Shown here piece by piece: positions 48,129 through 61,428 of a stretch of 64,000 nt of DNA. The stretch is taken from NCBI GenBank assembly GCA_036874045.1, contig CM072335.1, forward strand, positions 1,446,001 to 1,510,000, read 5' to 3'. The stretch is from Cymodocea nodosa (lineage: Eukaryota; Streptophyta; Magnoliopsida; Alismatales; Cymodoceaceae). The notes under the pieces were generated by a model. The model saw only the letters and a list, made by a program, of their open reading frames with translations. It made no database searches and was not told the DNA's origin. The translations under genes and the position numbers were made by a program. Every line of letters starts with the position of its first letter. The stretch's first letter is position 1.

Positions 48129-49085
48129 TTACGTTGAAGCAAGTTCTGTGACCTTCTGGATCAGCTCATCCTTCCTGGCGCCCACGATCCTCTCCAGGAT
48201 TGTCCCTTCCTTCATCAGGATGAAGGTTGGCATCGCTTCAACTGCCCAGTCATGAGCAACCGACTGCAGTAAAGAGAAAAAAGACGCGATACTCCTCAAA
48301 AATGATAAACCGGTTAAAGATGTCGATAAAAGAATAAAACAAGTGGAAGAAGAAAGGTACCTTCAGTTCATCGACATCCACCTTAAGGAAGACAACATCC
48401 GTGAACTTCTTAGCTAAATCCGCAAAGATTGGGGCAATGAAACGACATGGTCCACACCAGGTAGCAGTGAAATCGACCACCACCTGTAATCACACAAATT
48501 CACTCTTGCGATAAGCCAACCCTTGATTTTCTTACACGAAATTAGCTATAAAAGGAAATTTCACAACCAGACGACAACACATGCAAATTAAATCGGATCG
48601 GATAAGAACAACAGACATCCAGCTTTCGTCAATTAAAGCATCCGCTTGTATATTCATAACAACCAATTAAATCAATCACGGTAGTACGTAGTAGCCTTAA
48701 TCGGAATCACCGAATTGAAAGCAAACCCGCAGAGCACAAGCAGCTAGCAGCGGTCAAACAAACACCACACTCGACCAAAACAGATCCCAGCAGCTCCAAA
48801 AACCCAACAGATTCACCAGATCGTGAGTATCACCACATAACCCTCCCCAAACCCCCAAAATCCGCACGCTAAACAAACCCACATGGAGAAAACACAAAAA
48901 ACCTCACATATTTCGGTCGGATCGATCACATAAGACACAAATCGGACATACGCAGAATCGAGAGACATAGGGAGAAGAGGAAGAAGAAGAAAGGATACCA
49001 ATTTCTTGGAGGCGTTGGCAGCCTGAAGGTGGCCGTTCCATTCGTCAACGCTGTGGCAGGCCAACGGAGCTCCCTCTTCCGCCAT
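48129..49085 (-). CDS. TRXH: Thioredoxin h, 3 exons, 114 aa
   Basis: The exons are 49085-48999, 48483-48361 and 48263-48129 (29, 41 and 44 codons plus stop). All introns are GT-AG and phase 0. The protein is a single thioredoxin domain with the redox motif WCGPC at residues 38-42 (Cys39 and Cys42), the preceding DFTA strand, the buried-lysine strand FLKVDVDEL and the cis-proline in AMPTF (Pro82). There is no transit or signal peptide and the length is typical of cytosolic h-type thioredoxins. It would reduce disulfides in target proteins, recharged by NADPH-thioredoxin reductase. The start follows a purine-rich leader (GGAGAGATGGCGG), and a TATTTAAA-like box lies about 95 bp upstream. No defect is seen. 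Confidence 0.96.
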
Positions 49086-49176
49086 CTCTCCTTTATCGGC
49101 TCTCGACTTGCTTCCTCGCTACCGAACCGGAACCAATTAAACAACCGAGAATGCCCTGTTCCTTTGCGTTGGCCCC

Positions 49177-49184
49177 TTTAAATA
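49177..49184 (-). promoter_or_regulatory. Possible TATA box of thioredoxin h
   Basis: TATTTAAA on the minus strand, about 92-100 bp before the ATG and followed by GC-rich leader sequence. The position suits a TATA box with a 60-70 bp leader. No transcript evidence is available. Confidence 0.35.
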
Positions 49185-49199
49185 GGAACCAGGCTACAA

Positions 49200-51274
49200 A
49201 ATAGCCCCTCGTTTTTAGAGTTATTTACTCTCCGTGAAGGTCCATTATCAATAAATATAAAAATTACTACAATTATGTTAAATAATAATAATTAAACTAT
49301 ACAAAAGCATTCGATTTTCAATCGTAGAATTTAATTTCCATTGAAAATAATATAAATTTCCTAGAAAATTAAATGTCTTGTTGGTCAACCCCACTAACCT
49401 GGGAGTCGTCCTCTTTTATCCAGGATACAAAAAAGAGGGAAGGAAAAAAGAAAACCACGAACGTCTAATTTGTAAATTATTTTTTAAGCTTATTATTCAA
49501 GAATTCACCACCATCGTGTCATCCCCGGTTCTAATAAGTGTAAGGCTGGGGTATTTTTAACCTAAGTCAAGCAAAATTTTATAATCACATAAATCTCATT
49601 AAAATTGAAATTCTAATATCTAAATTTTTACCTATTTCAAAAAAAAAAAAAAAACTAAATAAAATGCATTACGACAATGCGGTTTCGAGAATTCCTCCGT
49701 ACACGAGCTAAATTGGAGAGAAATTTTTTCCTTCTCGCACTGTATTTTTCATAATCAGTATTTTGTTTGGGTTTTAGAAATTCCAGTATCTAAATTTTTT
49801 TACCAATTTCAAAAATATTTTTTTTAAAAAAAAAATCTAAACCGAGGGTACGGTTAACCTCCCAGGATGATGCTCCGTGAGCAAGCAAAGTCTGTGTGTC
49901 GCATGACGTGGCATGTTTAAGATTTACGTGACGTTTGTCCATCGCACACCGCATTTTTTATCGACAGTATTTTGTTCTGATTTTAGAAATATTAATATGA
50001 GTACATATGAAATATCGACTTAAATTATTTACAAAGGAAAGATACATCTATTTATTTTAGATGTAATATTTACTATTAATAGATTTTAAATTGTAGTATA
50101 AATACTTATAACATTTTAAAGTTAAAAATACCTATGATTTCATTTTGCTCCATTCAGATCTAGATTTTTATACATTTCAAAAAAAAAAAAAAAAATCTAA
50201 ATCAATGTCATGGTAAGATGACTTTTGCATACATAAGATTGTGTACCGTGAGAACTTCCAATCAAACGAATTATTATTATTATTTGCAACGCCTATCAAA
50301 CGAATTTAAAACTCCTGAAAATTAAAGTTTGAAACATACAGTAAATTTTAATTTTGAAGAAAAAAAAGACTACGGTTTTCGAGGTTCCTTCGCCGGCAAG
50401 TATGGCTCGTGCGTGGCATGTCGTTCCATCCCACGCCACGTTTTCTTTACGATTTTATTTTATTTTTTTTAAAGATAATTAACTCGAACTTTTTACCACC
50501 AAGATATCTAATTTTAGGTTTGTCGATGTTATTTTATTTCGATTGTAGATCTATTGAATAACACTTATTTCAATCTGATAAATAAAAATAATTATATTTT
50601 TTTAAAAAAAAATGCAGGTACATTTTTTTCCCTCGAACATTTTTATTTCCATGTTTTCAAATATTGGTTGAAGTTATTATTATTATTTCCATCGGTACTT
50701 TTCAAAATTACTACTTTTCTTTCTATGTGCAATTGCTTGGATTTATTTTGAGTATTTCGTTGACTTCTCCATAGAATACTTTTTAAGAAAATTTGCAAGT
50801 ACGTCATCAGCATCAACTTTAAAGATAAAAAATACCATTGATATTTAAAAATGTCATGTATATTCATCAAAATTTAATATTTTTTCCCCAATTTTCAACC
50901 TAAACAATTGCTTTATCTTTAATATTTTCTAGTTTGACGTTAAAGAGAGATTTGTACCATTCGTTTGCGATATTTAAAAAATTTAGAAAGTAAATAAAGA
51001 TTTCTTTGTAGATGACTTTTTTTCCTGTAAATTTTCACGCGAACGCTTCTCTCATTCTCTAACCTTTTTATAATGACATTATTGCCATACATATATCTAA
51101 ATGTATATCTCAATAATAATGAGGATATTTCATCGTGTTATTCATTTGATTTAAATATTTAATTTTATACTTGTGATTGAATTTTCCACTAATAAAAAAA
51201 AAAACTACCTTCGTGTATAATTGCATGTAAGGTAGTTTTAATAAAAAGAAACGTATCCAAATCGACTTCTACAG

Positions 51275-51305
<31 letters not shown>

Positions 51306-53540
51306 CTTATCCTTTTGACTTTCTAACCTTCGCGTTCACATTGTGGAAAACTGTGGATTATTGGCATGAGACGAGTAAAAAAGATTGCTTTTTTGTGTGT
51401 GTGTGGTGTGCGGGGGGGAATTAAATTAAAAAGGGACGAGTAAAAAATGATGTAGATCATAGAAAGATAAACAATTTACAGGCTGTCATTATCTAGATAA
51501 AAAAATTCTCCAAAGTTTGAAAATGTTAAGTGGTGGAAGTTTCTCTTGTATAATTTTATTTAACCATAATGGCAGTGCTTTTTACGTACCTTAATTACAA
51601 AATGCAAATAATCTTGATTATACATATCCTGAACATGCATCCTACAATATTTCAAACCAAAGCACAAGGTTTAAATCTCGTTAATTCATTTAAAAAAATT
51701 AAGTAGATTAGATGATTAATGACGACGGCATCTACGTACGTATGTATCTGCATTATGAAATTTGTTGGAAACTTTTTCAACTGGGCTTTGAATTTTAATC
51801 ATAACCAATTCTAGGCAGTTTCATCGGCTAATTAATTAAGATGGTATGGCCATCTACTTCTCATCAATATTTAAATCCCAATACCTAATCATTAAGTCTT
51901 CTTGTAAATTAGAAAAAAGAAAAAACTTTTATAACTAATCAGTGTCTCGTAGTTCTCTTGATTGCGTTATATATGGTGGATCCACACTCACTTTTTTCTT
52001 ATAATGATAAATTTTTACTTCTTTAATCTAAAACCTAGGTAGATAGAATTCATTCCCTGGTAATAAATTAAAACCAATTAAAGATGAACCGTGTTATCAA
52101 TCATAATTCGTCTTTTACTTTTATTGTAAGAGAAGTGATATCTTTATTCAAATTTAACTACGATTACTATCTTTATCAAAAATAAATAAGTTAAGAAATA
52201 ATGTTATTAGAAATAAATTAAATCAAATATTTGATAATAAATAAAAATACATGAAATACAAAACATATATATAATAAACTCCACTTAACTTTCACAAAGT
52301 CAAGATTTTCGAACTTTGATTTTTCAATTAAATTTCTAAGTTACGATTAAAGAGACGATGATAGGCTTCTTATACGACCTCATGTACAAAATTTGTCTTT
52401 GCTATCACCTTCATAAAAAAAATAAATGGGTCCAGATCGAAGATATATTTCTCGTCTCGTCACTCCCCAGGCCATGTCACGCCTCACCTTCCAAAAACAC
52501 CGACGGATTCCAACGTCGCATGTCCGAAGATGAAATCCATTTGCCTGTTGAGTATAATTTAATTTAAATCAAACAATATTTATAATAACTCATCGATCGT
52601 ACAATTTTCGCTGTAGCGTATGATGTACGCAATCTTAATATTCATTCGTGATTGAAATTATACCTATTGTTTGAAATATGTCCGATTGACCACTTTAAAA
52701 AGGATCCGCCAGCGTTCCCCAAGTCACCCTGATATCATTCTTGTCTACCAAAGCAAACCATCGTCACCGTTATTGCACTTTCCTCGATGAAATAAATAAT
52801 TGCTTGGTTATAAAAAAATTATTTTCCATTTTCATATGTATATATATATAATTTCTTGGTTGGAGCTTGCGCTTTGGTGGAGAACATGATAGAACGGGGT
52901 AAGGTTATATCTTTTCTCTTCTCGAGAAAACTTTCAAATAATTATTTTTAAAATTTTCAGAAATAAAGAGTTTTTTAATCATTGAGTATGTCTTTTTTAG
53001 TATCAAGTCCATATAAAATTTGGTAGAAATCAAGGACTCATTCTTTCGACAATAGTCAATAATTTTTAATATCACAATGGCCAAACCTAACGTGACTTTT
53101 CCAAGTTAAAGAAGTCATATTTGCTAACGACGTCTAAGTGTCTTCTAAATAAAAGTTAAAAGTGTACCACCAAATGCTTTAGCTCTTGTTTTGTAATGTA
53201 GACATCTCTATGGTTTTGTCTAGGAAGAACTCCTCAAACCCATAGAAGTAGAAGGTATTTCTCTATTGCTTTCCGAAACTGATAAGAAAATAGAGTTATC
53301 CGTTATCAAGATGTAAATATCATTAAGGAATGAATGTGAAACCACACAATTTTCACTAACTAAACTGATCGGAGTTGGTTGTAGAAGATAATTCTGTTTC
53401 CTGCCATCATTAATTATTAGCACAAGGGTACAATGATAGTAGCTATAAGTTACCCTCATGAATTTTCTTAATCAAGATCGAGCTATCATTTTTCAGAATG
53501 AAGGCTTCGACCCTCCAGAAAAAGGAAAATAGGGAGAGAC
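49200..53540. other. AT-rich intergenic region, no gene seen
   Basis: It contains long A or T homopolymer runs (49640, 49815, 50180, 51275-51300). From 49590 to about 50430 there is a loosely triplicated unit with ATTTTTACCAATTTCAAAA, an A run, AATCTAAA and a CAGTATTTTGTT-TTTTAGAAAT end. A small hairpin lies at 51203-51240 (AAAACTACCTT with AAGGTAGTTTT). A promoter for the thioredoxin gene must lie at the left end. I found no coding block on either strand. Confidence 0.5.
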
Positions 53541-53544
53541 ATAT

Positions 53545-56500
53545 TCAAGAAGAGATGTTTGTGGAATCATCAATCTGGTACCAATGTCTATTGTAGAACC
53601 ACATGGAATCAGCAAGAACTGCATCACCATCCTGATTCCGGTGCCAGGCAAAGTATGCATGGGTTCGATTCTTTATGTCAAAAATGGCATGACCAAAGCT
53701 CGCCTCTCGAAAGGCTGAATAATCGGGCTGTGGCTCTATGAACCTGAATGAGAGAAAGTATGTAATTATGCCAAGAACATGAGTAGGAAATCCAAAGATG
53801 AAAAGAAGAACTTAGGTAGAGATGGAATTCTAAAATCTCGTTCATACTCATTGGCTAAGCCCTCAATGTTTCCTCCATCGCCAATGGTGATGTACACTGG
53901 GGCAGACTGATTGGGTGCTGGAGTGCACTGCCTTTTTAGGATGTTGTACTCCACATTTGAAATTCGCTCCTACCATGATAACATTGAAGAACAAATGACC
54001 TCATGAGGATTTTACTCTCTTCCAATAACAGCATCAAGTTTGAACTTGAGTGCACGATGAAAAACATTTAGCCTTACTGAGCGTTCATATGCATGGATAT
54101 GGCCAGCAAAGACAACGTCAACTTTGTGCTGCACAAACCATGGCTCAAACATCACCCTCATCGTCTCACCTTCCATGTAATGATAGCTGTTACTATTGTA
54201 CCATGGTGAGTGCATGAGAACAATAAGCCAAGGTGTTTCGCTTCTGTTCACCTTGGGAAACTCCTCTAGTAGCCACTGGTATTGTGGAGTGTATGTACCT
54301 AAAACAAGAGGCTAAGATTTAAAGGTTCATTACCAAACAACTGTGTCAAGAGATATTTCATCTTGGAGTTCAAATAGCATGTAAACAATTATAATAAGCA
54401 ATGCATGATCATTGTTAAAGCACATGACCAACATAATGTTAGCATTAGTCCGTACCATTTGGGTTCTAAGCAGAACAAAGCATTGTATATAAATTAGGAC
54501 ACGAAGCTTTCAGATTATGTATCAAATCAAAGATAAATAAGGTAGAATGATAAGAAAGCAAGAGAAGAAGAAAAAGCTTGAATCTCACCATATGCTGAAT
54601 ATGATGACAGAACAATGATATATGCTGAGGCTCGTTTGATGGAGTACCAAAATGGAGTGTCACTTTTAGAAGCTCTATTGGGTATATGATACCTATGTGT
54701 GTACGGCTTAAAAGGCACAACCTCTCCCTGAAAAATCAAAAAACATTGATTTCAAGTATAAACCAAAATTTTAAGCTTCAGTATTGTTTCCTTTACATAA
54801 ACAGCTCTTGGACATGAAACATGCACGAGTTGTGCAGCAAAAGCTAAGCATTGGTTCATTTTATTGTTATATTAAATGAGTTTTCATTTCATTTGTTTCC
54901 TTCTGCTTTACATTCTGTCCTGTAGTTTGAAGCTTAAAAAGACCACTTTTTAGTTAAGAGATCATTGCTTTCTTTGAAGTGATCCCCTATCCCAGATGTC
55001 CAAGTGACTCCTAAAGAACAGGATTCTAACTGTAGAAGAGCGTGGCACCTCGTTACTTTGTTGGATATGCTGTAAAGCAATCTAGAATTATTAGACCTCT
55101 TGAACAATGGGATTACTGTCTAGTCTTTCCTTACATGTATTATGAATACTAGAGTTGTTATTTCTAATGCATTTGCAACAAATAAGCCAAGACAACCTTC
55201 ACTGAATTAGCAATTTCTTTCCTTTGGAAGCACACATGCAGCACAATAGCCAAATTTCAATGTCACACAACTCAAAGGGAATTTTGTCTTACAATTTCAG
55301 GTGCATAATCAAGTTCATGATTTCCTGCAGTCCATATCCAAGGTTGATATGCAGCACATCTCTCAACAAATCTTCCCCAAGAATCCCATCTTCTGCTATC
55401 ATGGTCTGGGTGATTATCTGCATAAGACAAGTCACCAACGTACAACACTGCCTGACCTTTTGAGTTGACCTCATAATGAGATAATGTGATATTTGAATCA
55501 TAAGTTTGTCCAAGATCACCTATAAAATACATGAAATAAAAATGTTGAATGAGAAAATAGCAACTTATCTGCGGTGAAACTGACAAGGTAGGATATTGGG
55601 TTACTGTTCTGAAAAATATCTTTACTACAGTATATGAGCTAACTTTCAAATTGTTCGGGTAAAATATTTGCTGAAGTTTAACAAATTGCCATGGAAATGA
55701 TGGAAAAAAAGTTATATGATGCTCATTTCACCGAATGATTCTGTCTTCAAAAAATGGAAATCCAAGATTCTGTTGATGAGAAAGAACATTTCATACCTTA
55801 TCCAACATTACTTGAAAATAAAGTGATTGAAACTGGAAGTAGCTGAATGAACAATTACCACTAGAGAGTAGAAAAACAAGGAGGGAGAAAAGAAAACCTA
55901 CCTATGACACCAAAAATATACGGAACATCAGGACCAACTTTGGGAGGCATTCTGAACCAAAAGGTCCTCGTCGTATTTCCAATTCCAACCGTGTAAAAGT
56001 ACTTTACGTCATGCTGCATGAACACAACATACAAATAAGATCATGGACCATGTCTGATGTTTATCAACAAGCCAAATCATGCAGCTTACCTTCAATTTCT
56101 TGAGGGTGCAATGATGGATGTAGCCTGAAGTGTAGTTGTAGAACCTATAGCTGGTAGTAATGCCCTTGGCATGATACTTCAGTTTATTCCTTGAAGGTCC
56201 ATAGAACACAACATCTGAACCAGGCTCGTCAAGAGTCAACCACGATACGATCATTGCTCTACCATCATGGTCTCCTTGTGTTATGTGGACCTACAGCATG
56301 AAGCCTACTTTGTCAACTTATTAATAACGTTGAAGCTCCAAGCCTAATGAAATCTTTAACAACACTACCGGCAGAAGTTTTTCTAGTTTAGTTTCACTAA
56401 CCTGCCTTTTCCTCAATTCCCTAAGTGGGGAAATTAAAATATTTTGTTGCTATGAGCCCGTGGCAAGGAAATCATTTGCAATGGTAAAATGAAACTGTAA

Positions 56501-57424
56501 ATAAGATCTTTACTTTTAAGAATAAATAAGAGCAGCCTTATTTATCCCCAACATTATATCTTCACTCCTTTGTATGCTGAGTTCACTTATAGAATATCTG
56601 GGAAATGCTGGTCAGTTGTGAAAATTCGACATGTAAACCTCCTACATCAAATTTCTCTGATATTTATTGACAAATAAAAAGAGATCTGGCTTATTTCATC
56701 CTCCTTTCTGTGCAACAATTTTGTATTACATCAACTTGGATTTCATGTTCCTTGATAGCTAAGATATTGATACAAAAATCAAAATATCCAATATTTGTTC
56801 CATTTGTGTCGGGTCTTTTTTCTTTCTGTCCTGTGTTGTTCTCTTCCTCTTTGAAGTTCGTTAGGTGTTGTTTTGTTTTAGTTTTCAACCTGCCAATGGC
56901 TTGTGTGTATGTTCCATTTTTTTCACTAATTTAATGGATGTCCTTGTTGCTGATAAAAAAAAAGAAGGAAATCTAGCCCCCAACGAACTGTCCATGATTA
57001 GAAAGATTCAAGAGTACCAAGCTCTGGTTTCTAGAGGCGAAATCAAACCATGATAAATCTAGGTCCATCTGTTCGACCAAGTGCCTTTCACATGCAACAA
57101 TAATGTAGATTCATCAATATAAAATCGAAGTAAGGCATGTTTCCGAAACAAAGTCGAAAAGAAGCAAACATACACACACGCAAACACACATATAGAAGAA
57201 GCGAATGGGAGTGGACCGACCTGTTGGGGAGCGTTGTATCCGGGAGGAGCACGAAAGACGTCGCTGTCGAGTGGCATGTCGGCGCTCTCGGCGAGCTTCC
57301 GCACGAATCTACTGGTGCCTCCTCCATTGCAGAGGAGAGACTCCCGACTGACGAGAAGGAAGGAGAGAGCAAGGAGGACAAGACATGGAGCGACGGGAAG
57401 TTCCATCGGCCGGCTCACATTCAT
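53545..57424 (-). CDS. PAP: Purple acid phosphatase, 8 exons, 474 aa
   Basis: The exons are 57424-57221, 56290-56090, 56013-55902, 55519-55293, 54727-54589, 54298-54078, 53969-53848 and 53743-53545. All introns are GT-AG and the 1425 coding bases stay in frame. After a signal peptide (about 1-35) comes an N-terminal fibronectin-like domain ([16 protein letters not shown]), then the metallophosphatase domain. All seven metal ligands of plant purple acid phosphatases are present: Asp174 (GDLG), Asp202 and Tyr205 (GDLSYAD), Asn239 (GNHE), His324 (VLMH), His361 and His363 (GHIHAYER). The enzyme hydrolyses phosphate monoesters with an Fe(III)-metal(II) centre and is usually secreted or vacuolar, often induced by phosphate shortage. 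A start six codons later (57406) is possible. Length is normal for the high-molecular-weight class (PAP10/12-like). Confidence 0.96.
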
Positions 57425-58214
57425 TGTTCTTCGATCCCTGTCCCGTATATAAAACAGCGGGAAGGGAACACAAAAGGCAAAAGGCACGGGTGGAGAAACA
57501 AACCTGGTCGTTTGTTCAAAAGATTTATAAATTAATATATTATTTTTAAAAATAATATAACAAATTTTTATATAAAATCTTAAATTTAGTTTTATGTGTG
57601 TTCTTTACAATATTAATCTCAAAGGTGGACTCAACCCTTTTGCATGCGTGTGTGGTCATAAACTGATGATGTGAAGAATCGGATTCTTGGGCATAAATTA
57701 AAGTGCAAAAGGACGTGCACGTTTGATGGTTAGAAATATATTGAATTGGCCTAACGTGGTTGTCCTTCCCTTCTTTTCTCCTGGTGCACATCAAAAAGAG
57801 TGGAAATGGGAAGCCACCACATCATCAAACACAGTCTCTCCCTCCTTAAAGTAGAGATGACTACTGGAATAGTTAAGTTATTGACTTCATATCGACCATA
57901 AATAATGATGATGAACATACAGGAATAGTTGATAAAAAAGCAGTCTCACCAAGCAAGTGGAGGTACAATTATATGCTTCAGAGGTAGTACTCGTATCTCT
58001 CAACATGGTATGATAATTCTCAGCATCTTATTCATATATACATCATACAATGAGTGAATAAATCTTGCATTTCAACTCTCTTTTTTTCTCTTGACTTTAG
58101 TGGCTCATATCTACCTTCACCAGAAGCGATTGTCATAGGTGTACCCCATTAGACAAGCATTATTCTCAATGCAAAGGCACAAACTGCGACACATATCATG
58201 CCGAAGATTGAGAT
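57425..58214. other. Intergenic DNA between PAP and the 129-aa gene
   Basis: It includes the PAP upstream region (left) and the 3' end of the next gene (right). No coding block and no clear TATA box is assigned. Confidence 0.4.
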
Positions 58215-61200
58215 CTAGCGATCTTGAAATGATGCATTCATTAGGTTGACGGCAGAATCCATGAACTGCAAACAGAAAATTAAAAAGTTAAAATCATCTT
58301 TTCCAACATCTTTGATGCAAATGACTTAAATAGAAAACGAAAACTCCAAATGACTTAAAAAAGAATAAATATAAATATATATGCAAATCTACATGCATCA
58401 CAATTATCAAAAGTATTGAATAAAATAAAATTGTAATTGAATTTCATATAATATAATTTCAAAATTATATTTTTATTCTGTGTATTCTGTAATGATCATT
58501 AAGAATAAAAAATTTAATTAAAAACATAAATAAATATATGAAAAGTACAATTAAAGTTATAAATAACAAAATAAATAATCAAGATGGTGAAATTTTTAAA
58601 AGACCATCAAACACCATTGTGAGATTTCATTCACTGCAATCCAATACAAGAAAATTCATGAAAGATGATGAGAAAGAAAACTCGAGAAGGATCATGAGAA
58701 AGCTACAAATATAATCCCCTAAGCTGTACACAAGAGGTGAAAACAATAAAAATTTGAAACCAAAGTGCAACTCCATAGAAAGGCAACCTTCACCACAGGA
58801 TTGGACATTTCGAATGATCCACCAGATAATGAGTCGGCCTTGAGAAAACAACTTTAAAGATAAAATATAAAAAAAGAGAAATGGAAATTTGAAGAAAGAA
58901 AAATGGTCGCTTAAATGAAAATTGGCATTTTAAAGGGAATCCCATCCCGGAACAGAAGTGGGAAAATGTGAAAATTGGGTTTGCAATAGGACTGCCCAAA
59001 ATCAAGAAGAAATATAACACAATATGGGTGATTTTGGATAGGCCAATCAACTAAACACACTTATTAGCTAAATCCTCATTTCTATCTATTGTTTAACATA
59101 ATTTAAAAGAATGTACTTAACCATAATTTCTATCTATTGATTCATTCCCGATATATTCTAACTTATTTCATTCCTAATTTCACAAGACCATATATCATTT
59201 CAAGAGAATTAAGTACAACAATCTTATTTTCATATCATTTTAAAATAATATATCATGCAAATTCTGTCATTCCTACTTTCTAAAGAACCACAATTTCTTA
59301 GTTTCTTCAGTATCTCCTCCCTGGTCAAGGTAAATGACAACATTCTATCAAAAAGAACAAGAGATAACAACCTAATATTGATCACTGATGCACCAGAATA
59401 TGATATTTTTTTCTACACAAAAATCAAAGTTCCTGATATTTAAATGAAAACCATGTGAATATCCTTTTTCTCCCATTGTAGAATAAAATCGTAAGTATTT
59501 TCCTAAGTGATCGTTTGAATTCCAAAGATATTTTACCAGCTATGAATGCAAATTCATTTTTCTTATCATCATTCCATGCCTTAATCTATGTGAACAATTA
59601 CCTTTTCCTGAAGTTTCATTCATTTTTTCTGATGTTATGAATCTTGATAACAATTACTCTTAAAGGTACGTGTTAGAGATATGCACTGAAAATAGTGTTA
59701 TAGATAAGTGCTATTGATAAAAAGGATCAATAAATATATAGACTTAGTCTCTTGCATATAAAGAGATTTTCATTCTAGTCATTAACAACAATCACTTATT
59801 ATTATTCTTTCTTAATATAGTACTGGAGGAAGGCTAGGACTTAGGAGATCCGTAACCTTAGCCACCACCCACATCCACCACCACCACTTCTTTTTTCACC
59901 ATTACCAATCTTTAGGAGAGCAACAACATTTGTCATTTGTTATACTGTCTTCTAGTGGCATTTGCAGCCCTGTTAGGTAGGAAGTACAAGTTCTTCTAAA
60001 CATAAATCATAGCCACATCCAACTCATATGAAATACAATGCAACTAGGATTGGATTCTTTCGGATATGCCATGTGGCAGCTTTAGATATAATAGAGACTC
60101 GTCAGGATCACAACAAGGATTTAATAAGATATTTTTTTAGTTGCACCTTACCAAGTTAATAAGAGATAACTTTTTAGATATTTGTTATCCATGTTTTATA
60201 GTTTTAGTATCATGTTATGCAAGAGTCATATGCCTGTTCTGTCATTTGAATGTTTAGTTTTAAATCTTTAAATATTTATATTTAAGTATATTTTTTGACG
60301 TTTTACATTTATATGCTTATTTATCTTAATTGTGTAAGAGATGATGGCAAGCCATGCATGTTAGATGCTCTATGTTGAAGAGAAGTGTTAGAAATAATTA
60401 CTAGAAGATAGTGCTATACTGTTATTGTTGTTGTTTATGTGTTAAAAGATTGTGTTACAGAGTGCAAGAAATTTTAATGATTGGTTGATCTATAGTGATT
60501 TAGTCTCTTGTAGTCCTACACAAGGATAAATCTACTCATTAATAACAGTCTCCTTGTTATTCTTCTTCCTCTCAACGATTACATTTCTGCATCCCTTCCT
60601 TGGATCAATATTACAAATGGTGAAACTATGGAAGAAAAGATTGGTTGATGACTATGTAGGTCACATGAATTATTTCAAGTACCTATTTCTTACCCAAAAG
60701 AATCCACCAAGGCAGAAAAGTACGATAACATTGTACCTAATATATAAATAGATATTCTAGGGAAATAAATGATGAACACTGATGAACTTGCAAAGAGACA
60801 ACCAAAACATGTAAATCAAATACCTTTCCAATTACACGAAGTTCCCGTCCAACAGGTTCCAAAAATTTGAAGTTGACATTAATAGGCCAAACCTGTTAAA
60901 AGACGAGCAAAACTTCAAAACCAAATCCAGTTTGTGATTCACAGAGATATGGAAAGAAGTCCTTTTACATAGCAGGCTTGCTTACATAGGTCATAACATT
61001 AGCTTCCTAACAAGAGAAGGGCACAAAACAACAAACAAAAACGACAGGGATGAGAATAGCAAACCTTCAACCCCAGAATTTTCACCGGAGTGACCTGGCC
61101 AGGGACAAGGCAGTCCGGCCCGGCTGCCTCCAACTGCGCCTCCATCGCAAACCCATCCCCAATGGGGTCTCTACGCTGCACCACCAAAACCAAAGTCCCA

Positions 61201-61428
61201 ATGTCCAAAACCAACCCCTCAAACACATTTTTTTTAAAAAAAAAAGAGACATTCCAGCCAACTCCATACCTTCATGATGGCAAGGGCGTAGCTGGAGGTA
61301 AGGTTGTTGCCGTCGATTCTGAGGACGGGGCTCTGGTGTATCTTGGGCACGGGCTTCTGCCCCGCGGGCAGTGCTCTCCATGGCACGTCCTCCACCAGCA
61401 ACCCCCCCTTCGCCGCCGCCGCCGCCAT
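58215..61428 (-). CDS. Conserved-looking plant protein of unknown function, 4 exons, 129 aa
   Basis: The exons are 61428-61270, 61175-61065, 60892-60824 and 58265-58215 (53, 37, 23 and 16 codons plus stop). All introns are phase 0 with GT-AG borders. Intron 3 is 2.56 kb and holds a repeat pair. The protein starts with an alanine run, then KGGLLVEDVPWRALP, an HQSPVLR motif, an IGDGFAMEA and AAGPDCLVPGQVTPVK central part, VWPINVNFKFLEPVGRELR, and a helical end FMDSAVNLMN. There is no signal peptide, TM segment or known catalytic motif. It looks like a compact soluble protein, but I cannot name its family or role. GC-rich first and second exons and clean splice sites argue that it is real. Confidence 0.85.
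59667..60560. mobile_element. Possible short LTR (TRIM-like) element in intron 3
   Basis: Two diverged direct repeats at about 59668-59830 and 60386-60560 both begin TGTTAGA. They share ATAGTG, the TTAGTCTCTTG phrase, then CATTAACAAC/CATTAATAACAG and a TTATTATTCTT end. About 550 bp with no coding frame separates them. Small size, TG start and paired ends fit a terminal-repeat element or a copia LTR pair with internal deletion. The primer site and target duplication are not clear. Confidence 0.4.

Noticed and set aside
57137-57535. 132-codon plus-strand open frame
   Set aside because: Antisense of the first exon of the purple acid phosphatase gene, whose eight-exon frame is complete.
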